A stretch of DNA of 64,000 nt from Bryobacteraceae bacterium (GCA_019752335.1 JAIEMJ010000014.1:1-64000); one strand, 5' to 3'. Counted from the first letter of the stretch, positions 8,627-17,779 are shown. Notes: a model not told the origin generated them from the sequence alone. Numbers and translations: made by a program.

Positions 8627-9907
8627 GTGAAGGTATTGGTAATTGGTGGCGGCGGACGGGAACATGCCTTGGCTTGGCGCTTGGCGCGGGGAGCCTCGAT
8701 CACGAGGGTGTATGTCACGCCGGGTAACCCCGGCATGGCGAACGTCGCTGAGTGCGTTCCGCTCGAAAACGCGACTCCCGAAGAGTATCTAGGCCTGGCC
8801 GAACGGCTCGGCGTCGACTTCACCGTCGTGGGTCCGGAAGCACCTTTGGTCGCCGGCGTGGTGGACCTCTTCCGGCAGTGCGGCAAGCCCATCGTGGGCC
8901 CCACGAAGGCCGCCGCGAACCTCGAAGGCAGCAAGGTATTTTCCAAGGAAATCATGAACTCGGCGGGCATTCCCACCGCCCGTTACACGATTGCCGAAAG
9001 CGAAGCGGAGGCCCTGGCCGCGTTGCCGCGCTTTGAACTGCCCGTCGTGCTGAAGGCAGACGGACTGGCGGCGGGCAAAGGCGTGATCGTTGCCAAGACC
9101 CGAGACGAAGCCAGCGACGGCGTCCGCGCGCTGTTTTCCGGCCAACTCGCCGGCGACGCGGGCCGCGTCGTGGTGATCGAGGACTTTCTGCCGGGCCGCG
9201 AGGTGAGCTTCATCGTCCTGACGGACGGCGAGACGGTGGTGCCGCTCGCGCCGACGCAGGACCACAAAGCCGTCCACGACGGTGACGAGGGCCCGAATAC
9301 CGGTGGCATGGGCGCCTTTTGCGCGGATAACATCCTTACCGGCGCTGAGACGCAAGAGGTGCTGGATCGCGTGATCGCGCCGACGATTCGCGCCATGGCC
9401 CAGCGCGGTACGCCGTTTTCCGGCTTCCTTTACGCCGGCCTGATGATGACCGAGAAGGGCATCCAGGTGCTGGAGTTCAACGCCCGCCTCGGTGATCCCG
9501 AGTGCCAGACGCTCATGCATCGCATGAACAGCGACTGGGGCGCCGTGTTATACCGGGCCGCGACGGGTCGGCTCGCGGGCGTCACCATTGGCTGGGATGC
9601 CGCGCCGAGCGTCTGCGTGGTGGCGGCGGCGCACGGTTATCCCGGCCAGGTTCGGACTGGCGACTCCATTTCTGGAGTCCGCGATGCGGAGGCTGGCGGC
9701 GCTGTTGTCTTCCAGGCGGGGACTCGCCTGAATGCGCAGGGGGGCCTCGTAACCGCCGGAGGCAGGGTGCTGGGGGTAACGGCGTCTGGGGTGGATCTGC
9801 GTGCGGCGATGAACCGGGCTTATTTGGGGATGGAGCAGATCCGCTTTGAGGGGATTCACTTCCGGCGCGATATCGGAGCCAAGGGGTTAGCTCGCCGTCC
9901 GGTGTAG
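8627..9907 (+). CDS. purD: Phosphoribosylamine-glycine ligase (GAR synthetase)
   Basis: A 426-residue ATP-grasp ligase joining glycine to phosphoribosylamine in the second step of purine synthesis. The frame is open upstream, but the GTG at 8627 gives MKVLVIGGGGREHALAW, the exact family start, 4 bases after the CRTAC1 stop. Further signatures are VTPGNPGM, VGPEAPLV, LKADGLAAGKGV, AQDHK-type PTQDHKAVHDGDEGPNTGGM and FNARLGDPE. Length is normal. It sits at the end of the Rrf2/two-component/CRTAC1 operon, an unusual place for a housekeeping enzyme. Its 3' end overlaps the convergent RES toxin gene by 21 bases. Confidence 0.97.
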   Translation: MKVLVIGGGGREHALAWRLARGASITRVYVTPGNPGMANVAECVPLENATPEEYLGLAERLGVDFTVVGPEAPLVAGVVDLFRQCGKPIVGPTKAAANLEGSKVFSKEIMNSAGIPTARYTIAESEAEALAALPRFELPVVLKADGLAAGKGVIVAKTRDEASDGVRALFSGQLAGDAGRVVVIEDFLPGREVSFIVLTDGETVVPLAPTQDHKAVHDGDEGPNTGGMGAFCADNILTGAETQEVLDRVIAPTIRAMAQRGTPFSGFLYAGLMMTEKGIQVLEFNARLGDPECQTLMHRMNSDWGAVLYRAATGRLAGVTIGWDAAPSVCVVAAAHGYPGQVRTGDSISGVRDAEAGGAVVFQAGTRLNAQGGLVTAGGRVLGVTASGVDLRAAMNRAYLGMEQIRFEGIHFRRDIGAKGLARRPV

Positions 9908-10579
9908 GCCGAGCGGAATCACCAGTGGTTCGGGGTTCCCTTGCCAGACGAAGGCGAAATGCTGCGCGGGGCGCACGTTTTGCACGGATCGCGGACGGAA
10001 ACAGGCCAGGCACTCGCCGCCCGGATGCCGGACGCTCCGGTACACGACGCCCGGGGATCCCGCTTCGAGCAGGATGGCGGATAAGTGCTGCGAAGAGGTG
10101 TAGTGAACCGGGTCATGCACCGCGTCCCAGCCCTCGCGGACGTCGGAGAAGTCGCCCGTAAAGTCAGCTAAATAAAGGCGCATGTCGGCACGGAGTTCGG
10201 TGAGCCCCACTTCGGCCAACTCGCGTCCGCGGTGGTAGATCACTTCGCGCTGGGCTGTTTCGAGAGTGCGTCCCGCGTACCAGGCGCCGCGGTGTTCGCC
10301 ATTGAATCGCCCGCCTCCCGTTCGCGGATGACAAAACGAAGCCATTACGACGCTGGCCATGGGCTGCCCAGTCAACCATTCCGCCTTGGGGATCCGGTGG
10401 ATCTGGCCAACCTCGGCGCGAACCCGGTCGTTCGTCATCGCCTCCAGGGCAAACACCGCCGGTAAGTCCTCGGGCGAAGCGACGCGGTCCAGGATGCCGA
10501 CAGTCGGGAAGCGGCTCGGGATCAGGCGGCAGGTGTCCCGCCAGTCGATTTCGACCGTTGGCGGAAGTGCGACGGTCAC
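9887..10579 (-). CDS. RES domain toxin of a type II toxin-antitoxin pair
   Basis: A 230-residue protein with the RES fold. The RES-defining regions are visible as CRLIPSRFP near the N-terminus, GGRFNGEHRGAWYAGRTLETA in the centre, and a later Ser in HYTSSQHLS. Characterised RES toxins degrade or phosphorolyse NAD+ using conserved Arg, Tyr, Glu and Ser residues; those positions appear present. The start ATG overlaps the antitoxin stop by 4 bases. The stop lies 21 bases inside the 3' end of purD on the opposite strand, so the pair fits tightly against the neighbouring gene. Confidence 0.9.
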   Translation of the reverse strand: MTVALPPTVEIDWRDTCRLIPSRFPTVGILDRVASPEDLPAVFALEAMTNDRVRAEVGQIHRIPKAEWLTGQPMASVVMASFCHPRTGGGRFNGEHRGAWYAGRTLETAQREVIYHRGRELAEVGLTELRADMRLYLADFTGDFSDVREGWDAVHDPVHYTSSQHLSAILLEAGSPGVVYRSVRHPGGECLACFRPRSVQNVRPAQHFAFVWQGNPEPLVIPLGLHRTAS

Positions 10580-10986
10580 GCGCCGCGGCGTCCGTCAAGC
10601 AGGCGGCGGACCTGAAACAAGCCGTCGAGCCCCGCGTTTACCATCAATTCCAGGGCCGGCCGCCCCCCGAAGATGGGATTCCGGTTGGGCAGGCGAACCC
10701 AACTATCTGCCAGCGTTTCATCGGGATAGAGGATATGCAGCGCCTTATAAATGCCAATGACGAGCGAAATCCGGGTGAGCGTGTCGTGCGACAACGTGCC
10801 GCATTTTCCGGCCTTGTACTGGTAGAAAGTCGACTCGCTCGGCGAGCCCAGCAGCGCGCGCATTTCGTCGTTAGCCAGTCCCCAAGCGGAGCTGATGTTG
10901 AGGAAGGTGCGAAGTCCGGCTCCGGATAGTCTTTCCGGATCTATGTTTTCAAGCTCCAAAATCGGAGCAATTGCTGCGGTTGCCAT
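10576..10986 (-). CDS. Xre/MbcA/ParS-type antitoxin partner of RES toxin
   Basis: A 136-residue antitoxin. The frame extends 24 codons upstream, but the ATG at 10986 is preceded by AGGAG at 7-8 bases and by a promoter, and gives MATAAIAPILELEN. The N-terminal half is an Xre-like helix-turn-helix (LRTFLNISSAWGL, MRALLGSPSESTFYQYK). The C-terminal half is the toxin-binding MbcA/ParS domain (DSWVRLPNRNPIFGGRPALEL followed by MVNAGLDGLFQVRRLLDG). It neutralises the overlapping RES protein and likely represses its own promoter. Confidence 0.92.
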   Translation of the reverse strand: MATAAIAPILELENIDPERLSGAGLRTFLNISSAWGLANDEMRALLGSPSESTFYQYKAGKCGTLSHDTLTRISLVIGIYKALHILYPDETLADSWVRLPNRNPIFGGRPALELMVNAGLDGLFQVRRLLDGRRGA

Positions 10987-11004
10987 TTGATGACTCCTGG
11001 TATG

Positions 11005-11034
11005 AGTATAGAGTGAGAATGGATAGCATTGCAA
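11005..11034 (-). promoter_or_regulatory. Sigma70-type promoter of the Xre-RES operon
   Basis: On the minus strand TTGCAA (11034-11029) and TATACT (11010-11005) are separated by 18 bases, and the antitoxin ATG at 10986 lies 18 bases beyond the -10 box with AGGAG in between. The whole promoter fits in the 53 bases between the antitoxin start and the stop of the symporter gene. The assignment rests on consensus resemblance only. Confidence 0.6.
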
Positions 11035-11039
11035 GTACT

Positions 11040-12611
11040 TTAGCGAAAGTGCCACCAAAGGGCGATGATCGCTGCTCCGGTGACTGCCGTGAGTGCGATA
11101 TCGAAGCGGTGGGCGGCGACGGCGCGCGTCGGGTCAAAAACGAGGCCGGTCAGGCGGGTGGTATCGGGAAGGCCCTCGAGCTTACTCACCGTGTACATCA
11201 GGGCAACGCAGAAGAAAAAGACGATGACACTGTAGTTGAGGAAGCTGAATTCGACCAGGGCATTCAGCGAGCCGAGGTCCCATTTGAGGGCGTTGTGGAG
11301 GATATCGAGCAGGAAGCGTCCGGCGCCGAGGAGTCCGCCGGTCACAAGGGTGGTGAAGGCGGCGCGCGCGGTGGCGCCTTTCCACAAGATGCCCACCAGG
11401 AAGGTGGCGGTGATCGGCGCGCCGACGTAGGCTTGCACACTCTGCAGATACTGGTAGATTTCGTTGTTCAAATAGCGAATGAAGGGGATCCACAGAATCG
11501 AGAGCACCACGATGGCGCCGGTGGCGTAGCGGCCCACGCGCACCAACTGGGCATCCGGCGCCGCTGGGCGGAGCTTTTTGTAGATGTCCATGGTGATCAG
11601 GGTCGAACAGGAGTTGAAGACGCTGGAGAGCGACGACATCAACGCGGCGAGCAACGCCGCCACCATCAGCCCCATCACGCCGGTGGGCAGCAGCCGCAAT
11701 ACCAGCAACGGGTAGGCGTTGTCGCCGGTGACTTCGGTGGGCCAGAGCGCTTTCGCGATCAGGCCGGGCAGCACCAGGATGAAGACGGGCAGAATCTTGA
11801 GGCTGGCGCAAAAAAAGGCGCCTTGGCGGGCGGCCTGCACGTTCTTCGCGGCGAGCGTCTTTTGCACGATCACCTGATCGGTACACCAATACCAGATGCC
11901 GAGGATCAGCGCGCCCAGCGTCGTGCCGATCCAGGGATACACCGGGTCACTCGCCGGACGAATCATATGGAAGTAATCGGGCGGCAGCGCGGTCCGCAGC
12001 CCCTCGAAGCCGCCGACCTTGTCGAGGCCGATCAGCGTCAGCACCACCGCGCCGAGTACCAGGAGCACGGCTTGGAAGAGGTCCGTGTAGATGACGGCGG
12101 CGAGTCCACCGGCGACGGTGTAGATGCCGGTGGCGATCACCAGCAGCAGCGCGGACGTCATATAGTCCCAGCCGAAGACTTCCCGAATCAGGATACCGCC
12201 GGCGAAGAGGGACACCGAAATCTTGGTGAAGACGTAGGCGAAGAGCGAAACGACGGTGAGGTACCAACGGCAGGCGGGGCTGAAGCGCTGTTCCAGAAAC
12301 TCCGGCATGGTGTAAACGCGGCTTTGCAGGTAGTGCGGCACGAAGAGCCAGCCGAGGATAAAGAGGCAGAAACTGGCGGACCATTCGTAGCAGCCCACGG
12401 CGAGTCCGGTGGAGGCTCCGGAGCCGGCCAGTCCGATGAAGTGTTCGCTCGAAATGTTGGTGGCGAAGAGCGAGGCGCCGATGGCGAACCAGCCCACTTG
12501 ATGGCCGGCGAGAAAGTACTCGCTGGCCGTCCGGCCGCCGCGCGAGTGATACCAGCCAATGGCGAAGACGATCAGAAAATAGACGACAATGATAGCGTTA
12601 TCCAGATTCAT
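11040..12611 (-). CDS. Sodium:solute symporter family transporter (SSS/SGLT-like)
   Basis: A 523-residue membrane protein with about 13-14 hydrophobic segments. Family hallmarks are SEYFLAGHQVGWFAIGASLFATN near the N-terminus, FAYVFTKISVSLFAGG, GGLAAVIYTDLFQAV and WYWCTDQVIVQKTLAAKNV, all typical of SGLT-like sodium/sugar symporters in Bacteroidetes, Planctomycetes and Acidobacteria. It is divergent from the sulfatase gene with only 15 bases between start codons, so both must share an overlapping control region. A role in uptake of sugars released by the neighbouring sulfatase is plausible but inferred. Confidence 0.9.
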   Translation of the reverse strand: MNLDNAIIVVYFLIVFAIGWYHSRGGRTASEYFLAGHQVGWFAIGASLFATNISSEHFIGLAGSGASTGLAVGCYEWSASFCLFILGWLFVPHYLQSRVYTMPEFLEQRFSPACRWYLTVVSLFAYVFTKISVSLFAGGILIREVFGWDYMTSALLLVIATGIYTVAGGLAAVIYTDLFQAVLLVLGAVVLTLIGLDKVGGFEGLRTALPPDYFHMIRPASDPVYPWIGTTLGALILGIWYWCTDQVIVQKTLAAKNVQAARQGAFFCASLKILPVFILVLPGLIAKALWPTEVTGDNAYPLLVLRLLPTGVMGLMVAALLAALMSSLSSVFNSCSTLITMDIYKKLRPAAPDAQLVRVGRYATGAIVVLSILWIPFIRYLNNEIYQYLQSVQAYVGAPITATFLVGILWKGATARAAFTTLVTGGLLGAGRFLLDILHNALKWDLGSLNALVEFSFLNYSVIVFFFCVALMYTVSKLEGLPDTTRLTGLVFDPTRAVAAHRFDIALTAVTGAAIIALWWHFR

Positions 12612-12626
12612 AGTTCACGCTAGTAT

Positions 12627-13970
12627 ATGCGACGACGCGACCTCCTCCTCACCCTCTCCGCCACGGCCTTCGCCCAGACGCCGCGCCGGCCCAATATCGT
12701 CTTGTTGTTGGCCGATGATCTCGGCTACGGCGACTTGGCCTGCTACGGGCAAAAGCAGATCTTGACTCCGAACCTGGACGCTTTAGCCGCGCAGGGAATG
12801 CGTTTCACGCAAGCTTACGCCGGGTCAACCGTGTGCGCGCCATCGCGCTGCTGCCTTTTCACCGGCAAGCACACCGGCCACGGACACATTCGCGGCAACA
12901 TGCCGACGGCGGTGGACTTGAGCCTGCGCGCCGAGGATGTAACGATCCCCGAGGTGCTCCGGCGCGCCGGCTATCGCACGGGCATATTCGGCAAGTGGGC
13001 GCTGGGGCAACTGGGGACGCCGGGCTACACGTTGGATAAGGGCTTCGATGAGTCGGCGACGTTTTTCAGCCAGACGGCAGCGCACAACTACTACCCGGAG
13101 CACATCGCGAGTGGCCGCCAGGTGCAATTGATGAAGGGCAACATGGGCACGCAGAAGCAGGACTACGCGCCAGACTACCTCACGCAACGCGCGCTGGACT
13201 TCGTGAAGAACACGCCCGCCGCGCAGCCCTTCTTCCTGTATTGGCCCACCACCATTCCGCACGCGAACAACGAAATGGGCCGCGACACGGGCAACGGCAT
13301 GGAAGTGCCGAACGACGCGCCCTACACCGCGAAACCCTGGCCGCAGGTGGAGAAGAACTTCGCCGCGATGGTGACGCGCCTGGATGCGGACCTCGGTAAG
13401 TTGCAAACCGTGCTGAAGCAGACCGGCCGGGACCAGGACACGCTGATCCTCTTCTCCAGCGATAACGGGCCCCATCGCGAAGGAGGCCACGATCCGAACT
13501 TCTTCGACTCCAATGGGCCCCTGCGCGGCATCAAGCGCGATCTCTACGAAGGCGGCATCCGTGTGCCGTTCCTGGCGCACTGGCCTGGGAAGATCCAGCC
13601 CGGCGTCAGCGACCAGCCGATCGCGTTCTGGGATCTCTTGCCGACTCTGGCCGAAGTGGCAGGGCAGCCGGCGCCTGCGGGAATCGATGGCCTTTCGGTG
13701 CTGCCAACGCTACTGGGCCGCGGCGTGCAGCGTCAGCACGATTACTTCTATTGGGAGTTCCACGAGCGCGGCTTCGCGCAGGCCATCCGGCAGAAGCAGT
13801 GGAAGGGCATCCGCCAGAGCGGCAAGAGTGAGATCGAGCTCTATGACCTTTCGCGCGACTTGGGCGAGACGAAGAATTTGGCCAGCGAGCAGCCGGAGAT
13901 GGCGCGCAAACTGCTCACCTTGATGACGCTGGCGCGCACGGAATCAAAGGAGTTCCCCATCAAGGCATGA
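12627..13970 (+). CDS. Exported sulfatase (arylsulfatase A type)
   Basis: A 447-residue protein starting MRRRDLLLTLSATAFAQ, a short Tat-like signal with a likely cut after AFAQ. The alkaline-phosphatase-superfamily core begins PNIVLLLADDLGYGDL, with the metal-binding Asp pair. The sulfatase signature is CAPSRCCLFTG with Cys70, the residue converted to formylglycine. Other active-site parts are GHIRGN, IFGKWALG and LFSSDNGPHREGG. It removes sulfate esters, probably from polysaccharide, in the periplasm or outside. Its stop overlaps the thiD start (ATGA). No maturase is seen in the window. Confidence 0.93.
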   Translation: MRRRDLLLTLSATAFAQTPRRPNIVLLLADDLGYGDLACYGQKQILTPNLDALAAQGMRFTQAYAGSTVCAPSRCCLFTGKHTGHGHIRGNMPTAVDLSLRAEDVTIPEVLRRAGYRTGIFGKWALGQLGTPGYTLDKGFDESATFFSQTAAHNYYPEHIASGRQVQLMKGNMGTQKQDYAPDYLTQRALDFVKNTPAAQPFFLYWPTTIPHANNEMGRDTGNGMEVPNDAPYTAKPWPQVEKNFAAMVTRLDADLGKLQTVLKQTGRDQDTLILFSSDNGPHREGGHDPNFFDSNGPLRGIKRDLYEGGIRVPFLAHWPGKIQPGVSDQPIAFWDLLPTLAEVAGQPAPAGIDGLSVLPTLLGRGVQRQHDYFYWEFHERGFAQAIRQKQWKGIRQSGKSEIELYDLSRDLGETKNLASEQPEMARKLLTLMTLARTESKEFPIKA

Positions 13971-14743
13971 TGCCCGTCGCCCTTACGATCGCGGGGTCCG
14001 ACCCTTCCGGCGGCGCCGGGATTCAGGCCGATCTCAAGACGTTTCATCAATTCGGCGTGTATGGCGAAGCGGCGATTACGCTGCTGACGGTGCAGAACAC
14101 GCGCGGCGTGACGGCGATCGAGATGCTGGCGCCGGACTTCGTGGCGGCGCAGATCCGTGCCGCCGCCAGCGACATTCCGCCGCAAGCGGTCAAGACCGGG
14201 GCCTTGGGTTCGCGGGCCATCGTGGAAGCCGTGGCCTACGAAGTGGCCTCGCTCCCGTGCCCGGTGGTGGTGGATCCGGTGATGATTTCGAAGCACGGCG
14301 CGCCGTTGATGTCGGCCGACGCGCGGCAGGCTTTGGTGACGCTGCTGCTGCCGCGGGCAACGCTGCTGACGCCGAATCTGCACGAGGCTGAGGCGATCAC
14401 GGGCCGGCCCGTGACGAATCTAGCGGAGATGCAGGAGGCGGCGCTGGCCTTGCTGACGCTGGGTGCGCGCGCCGTGCTGATCAAAGGTGGGCACCTCGAA
14501 GGCGCCGCGATTGACTTGCTGCACGACGGCCAGCAGGTGCGCACTTATCCGGCGCCCCGCTGCGAGACGGTGCACACGCACGGTACGGGTTGCACTTACT
14601 CGGCGGCGATCACGGCGCTCCTGGCGCGCGGTTTGTCGCTAGCCGACGCCCTACCGAGGGCCAAGCATTACATTACGGAAGCGATTCGGACGAATCCCGG
14701 GCTGGGGCAGGGGCAGGGTCCAGTGAATCACTTCGCCGTTTAG
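13967..14743 (+). CDS. thiD: Hydroxymethylpyrimidine/phosphomethylpyrimidine kinase
   Basis: A 258-residue ribokinase-fold kinase of thiamine synthesis that phosphorylates HMP and HMP-P. Signatures are ALTIAGSDPSGGAGIQADLK at the N-terminus, GVYGEAAITLLTVQNT, VKTGALGS, VVVDPVMISKHG, LTPNLHEAEAITG, VLIKGGHL and the anion-hole HTHGTGCTYSAAI. Length is normal. It overlaps the sulfatase stop by 4 bases. Its last 53 bases (14692-14744) are repeated almost exactly at 18052-18098, beyond the PadR-ADOP block. Confidence 0.96.
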   Translation: MMPVALTIAGSDPSGGAGIQADLKTFHQFGVYGEAAITLLTVQNTRGVTAIEMLAPDFVAAQIRAAASDIPPQAVKTGALGSRAIVEAVAYEVASLPCPVVVDPVMISKHGAPLMSADARQALVTLLLPRATLLTPNLHEAEAITGRPVTNLAEMQEAALALLTLGARAVLIKGGHLEGAAIDLLHDGQQVRTYPAPRCETVHTHGTGCTYSAAITALLARGLSLADALPRAKHYITEAIRTNPGLGQGQGPVNHFAV

Positions 14744-14744
14744 G
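14692..14744 (+). repeat. Left copy of direct repeat: thiD 3' end
   Basis: The last 52 bases of thiD plus one base recur at 18052-18098 in the same orientation. The right copy lacks 6 bases of a short internal GGGGCA repeat and has two substitutions. The two copies bracket the PadR-ADOP genes and the DUF1326 remnant. Confidence 0.9.
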
Positions 14745-14786
14745 CGCGAAAACCCCTCCTACTCGGCGGGAACTAGCGGTGTTAGT

Positions 14787-15149
14787 ATGGGTGGCATGTC
14801 TACCGTAGACAATCCACCTGAACGATTGGAGTTCCTGCAGGGCACGTTGGAGGTTCTCATTCTCCGCAGCCTGCAAATGGCGCCCAATCATGCCTTCGGA
14901 ATCGCCAAGTTTATCGAGCAGCAATCAGAAGAGGAGTTCACCGTGGACAACGGCACCCTGTATCCCGGATTGCAGCGGCTAGTGCAAAAGGGTTGGATCA
15001 CCGCCCAGTGGAAGACCTCGCCGAATGGCCGCAAAGCGAAGTACTACCGGCTTACTCCCGATGGGAGAAAACAACTGCTAGCGGCGACATCCCGCTGGCA
15101 GAGGTTCGTCGAGGCGATGTCCCGTGTGCTTGCGCCGGAGCCCGAATGA
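14787..15149 (+). CDS. PadR family transcriptional regulator
   Basis: A 120-residue winged-helix repressor; ATG at 14796 (MSTVDNPPERLEF) is an alternative start and fits the family better. PadR features are LQGTLEVLILRSLQ, a central FTVDNGTLYPGLQRLVQKGW recognition helix and wing, and KAKYYRLTPDGRKQL. Its stop overlaps the ADOP start (ATGA). In Acidobacteria PadR genes commonly precede ADOP permeases and are thought to regulate them. No clear Shine-Dalgarno sequence is seen. Confidence 0.93.
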   Translation: MGGMSTVDNPPERLEFLQGTLEVLILRSLQMAPNHAFGIAKFIEQQSEEEFTVDNGTLYPGLQRLVQKGWITAQWKTSPNGRKAKYYRLTPDGRKQLLAATSRWQRFVEAMSRVLAPEPE

Positions 15150-17779
15150 GTATCCGCGAACTATGGGCGAGAGCATGTGCCGTACTTGATCGCCGCCGCA
15201 ATCTCGATGATCTCCAAGAGGAGATTGAGGTCCATCTCGCAATGGCCATCGAAGAAGCCGGGGGTGCGAATGCGCATGCCGAAGAGGCCAGAAGGCGCTT
15301 TGGCAATCGCGCCGCGATCAGTGAATCCGCTTACGATGCTTGGTCTCTCGGAGCGGTCGAATCGTTTGCTAAGGATGTCCGGTACGCCGTCCGTGGAATG
15401 TTGCGCAACCCTGTGCCAACGGGAGTCGCGCTCCTATCCATTGCACTGGGCATTGGCGCAACATCTGTGGTCTTCACCGCCGTCAGGTCGGTTCTTCTTG
15501 AGCCACTGCCATACCAGCATCCTGAAGAGCTTGTACAGTTTCGCACCGAATATCCTCGCTTCCCAGAACAGCCTCGTGGTGATTGGATGTCCTGGGAGGA
15601 CGCCCAAGAGGTTCGCAGAAGAAACCGGACGCTTGAAGGCGTGGCCGTCTATCGCAACGCGTTCGTCGATCTGGCGAGCGGATCGGACCATCCCCCCGAG
15701 GCTCTTTATGGAGCGCGCGTGACGTCGAACCTATTCCCTCTCTTAGGCGTCACCCCGATGCTTGGCCGGGGTATTTTGCCGGAAGAAGACCAGCCGGGCC
15801 ACCCCGATGTGATTATCCTGAGCCATCAAGTATGGGTTCGCAGATTCAACTCGGACCCCAGCATCATCGGACGAGTCTTGACGGTGAACGGTCACGGCAG
15901 CAGGGTCATTGGCGTGATGGCTGCGGAGTTCAACTTCCCGATGCGCAGAACAGCGGTGCGCACTCCGTCACCAACCGTCGATTTCTGGGCTCCTCTCGAA
16001 GTTGCCAGAGCGGGTGGCCATAGCGCCGTGGCGAGGTTGAAACAGGGAGTCACCCTGGCGCAGGCGCGACAAGATCTCGTCTCGATCGGCGATAGCCTCG
16101 CCGTCGAGTTCCCAGCGACCAACAGGGATCGAGTTTTGCAATTGAACTTCGTTAGTGAACGGGTTGCCGGAAACGCCAAATCCAGCCTCTATCTATTGCT
16201 TGCGGCTTCGGTCCTCTTCATGTTGATCGGCTGCTCCAATGTCGCGAACCTCTTGCTAGCGCGAGGGCATGGCCGCCAAAAGGAGATCGCGCTACGCCTC
16301 GCTCTGGGCGCTGGCTCAAGAAGAATACTGAGGCAAAGCTTTACGGAGAGCTGCGTCTTGGCCGTCATGGGAGGGTTAGCGGGATATCTCGTGACTGTCA
16401 TGGCCTGGCAGATTCTCCCCGCACTAGCACCCGCCGGTATCCCCCGCCTTGCTTTTGCCCGCCCGGATACCACCGTATTGGTATTCTCGATCGCATTGGC
16501 CGTTCTCAATGGCATTCTCTTCGGGCTCGTTCCCGCTTTGCGCGCCATACGTAGTGAAAGCGCGAACGCAGGTGGGTTTGGAGCGCGCGGCATCGCGGGC
16601 GGAAATGACGGGACGCGCTCGCTTCTGGTCGCGGCCGAAGTCGCGCTTACGGTGACGCTGGTTGTGCTTGGTGGCCAATTGTTGGGCGCCTTCTCCCGGC
16701 TGGTGGTAACCGATCCGGGTTTCGACTCAGACCACGTCCTCGCCTCCGTAATACTGCCCTCCGCGGAACGTTATCCAGATGCCGGAAAGCGCGGCGACTT
16801 ATACCGGAAGATCCTCCAATCGGTTCGCGAGCTTCCTGGCGTCGAGAGCGCGGGAGCCGTGGATGCCCTGCCGTTTAGCGGTGAGAACAACGGAGCATTG
16901 GTCACCACGACAGACGCCTCCTCCGCGAAAGATGTTACCGCGGAGATCGACACCACGGGGGGCGAATACCTGCAAACCCTTGGTCTTCGATTGCTAGAAG
17001 GCCGCTACTTCCACCCTCATGAGATCGTCTCATCCAACGAGTCCGCCATTGTCAGTACAGTCCTGGCTAGCCGTTTATGGCCTGGATCGAGCGCCATCGG
17101 GCGGCGGATTTGCCTCAATTGCCAGCCTGGACAAACACCAGTGTGGAAGCGAGTCGTGGGTGTAGTGTCCGACGCCAAACACGCAGCGTTGAACGAGCCT
17201 GAGAAAGGCGCGGTCTATCTCGCGGCGGGGGCGATGGAGCGCTCTGCGTTCGTTGTGGTTCGGACGCGGCGATCAGTGGGAGAGGTTGAGCGGGCTATCC
17301 GTCGCGCTGTTTCCGCCATCGACGCGAACCAAGCTGTATTCCTCGTCGCCCCACTTAGAAGCTTCATTGCCGATTCTGTGGCGGATCAACGCTTTGTGCT
17401 GATTCTGATCTTCATCGCTGGCTGCCTGGCATTGGTGCTGTCGGCGGCGGGCATATATGGTGTGGTGTCCTATTCCACATCGCGCCGAACGGCGGAAATC
17501 GGAATTCGAATGGCCATCGGCGCGACTCCGAACGCCGTCCATTGGCTCGTTTTTCGTCAGGGATTTGGTCCTGCGGCAGTAGGTCTGGCGATTGGTATGG
17601 CTCTAACGATTGGGTTTCTGATCCTGCTGCGGGGGGTGCTTCCCGGGCTTGACCAAAGTTACGTCGACTATGCCCTGGCCGCGGTCGGGATGGTGACGAC
17701 TACGACAGCGGCAGCGTGCTGGTTTCCGGCTCGGAAGGCCATCAAGATCGATCCGGCTTTAGCCCTGAGGCATGATTAG
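15146..17779 (+). CDS. ADOP-family ABC transporter permease (MacB-like core plus FtsX)
   Basis: An 877-residue permease. The ATG at 15146, overlapping the PadR stop, gives MSIRELWARACAVLDRRRNL, the usual start of acidobacterial duplicated orphan permeases, though the frame is open upstream. Order: cytoplasmic N-terminal helix region (1-75), first membrane helix near 95-115, MacB-like periplasmic core, FtsX block near 345-470, second periplasmic core, and a final FtsX block (about 745-877) with TAEIGIRMAIGATP. No ATPase gene is adjacent, which is normal for this family. The cargo is unknown. Codon and base composition look less GC-biased than the flanking genes, consistent with a later arrival. 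Confidence 0.92.
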   Translation: MSIRELWARACAVLDRRRNLDDLQEEIEVHLAMAIEEAGGANAHAEEARRRFGNRAAISESAYDAWSLGAVESFAKDVRYAVRGMLRNPVPTGVALLSIALGIGATSVVFTAVRSVLLEPLPYQHPEELVQFRTEYPRFPEQPRGDWMSWEDAQEVRRRNRTLEGVAVYRNAFVDLASGSDHPPEALYGARVTSNLFPLLGVTPMLGRGILPEEDQPGHPDVIILSHQVWVRRFNSDPSIIGRVLTVNGHGSRVIGVMAAEFNFPMRRTAVRTPSPTVDFWAPLEVARAGGHSAVARLKQGVTLAQARQDLVSIGDSLAVEFPATNRDRVLQLNFVSERVAGNAKSSLYLLLAASVLFMLIGCSNVANLLLARGHGRQKEIALRLALGAGSRRILRQSFTESCVLAVMGGLAGYLVTVMAWQILPALAPAGIPRLAFARPDTTVLVFSIALAVLNGILFGLVPALRAIRSESANAGGFGARGIAGGNDGTRSLLVAAEVALTVTLVVLGGQLLGAFSRLVVTDPGFDSDHVLASVILPSAERYPDAGKRGDLYRKILQSVRELPGVESAGAVDALPFSGENNGALVTTTDASSAKDVTAEIDTTGGEYLQTLGLRLLEGRYFHPHEIVSSNESAIVSTVLASRLWPGSSAIGRRICLNCQPGQTPVWKRVVGVVSDAKHAALNEPEKGAVYLAAGAMERSAFVVVRTRRSVGEVERAIRRAVSAIDANQAVFLVAPLRSFIADSVADQRFVLILIFIAGCLALVLSAAGIYGVVSYSTSRRTAEIGIRMAIGATPNAVHWLVFRQGFGPAAVGLAIGMALTIGFLILLRGVLPGLDQSYVDYALAAVGMVTTTTAAACWFPARKAIKIDPALALRHD

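Noticed and set aside
10971-12623. A 550-codon plus-strand frame opposite the symporter gene
   Set aside because: Its translation is Gly/Glu/His-rich without domains, and the minus strand encodes an intact membrane transporter.
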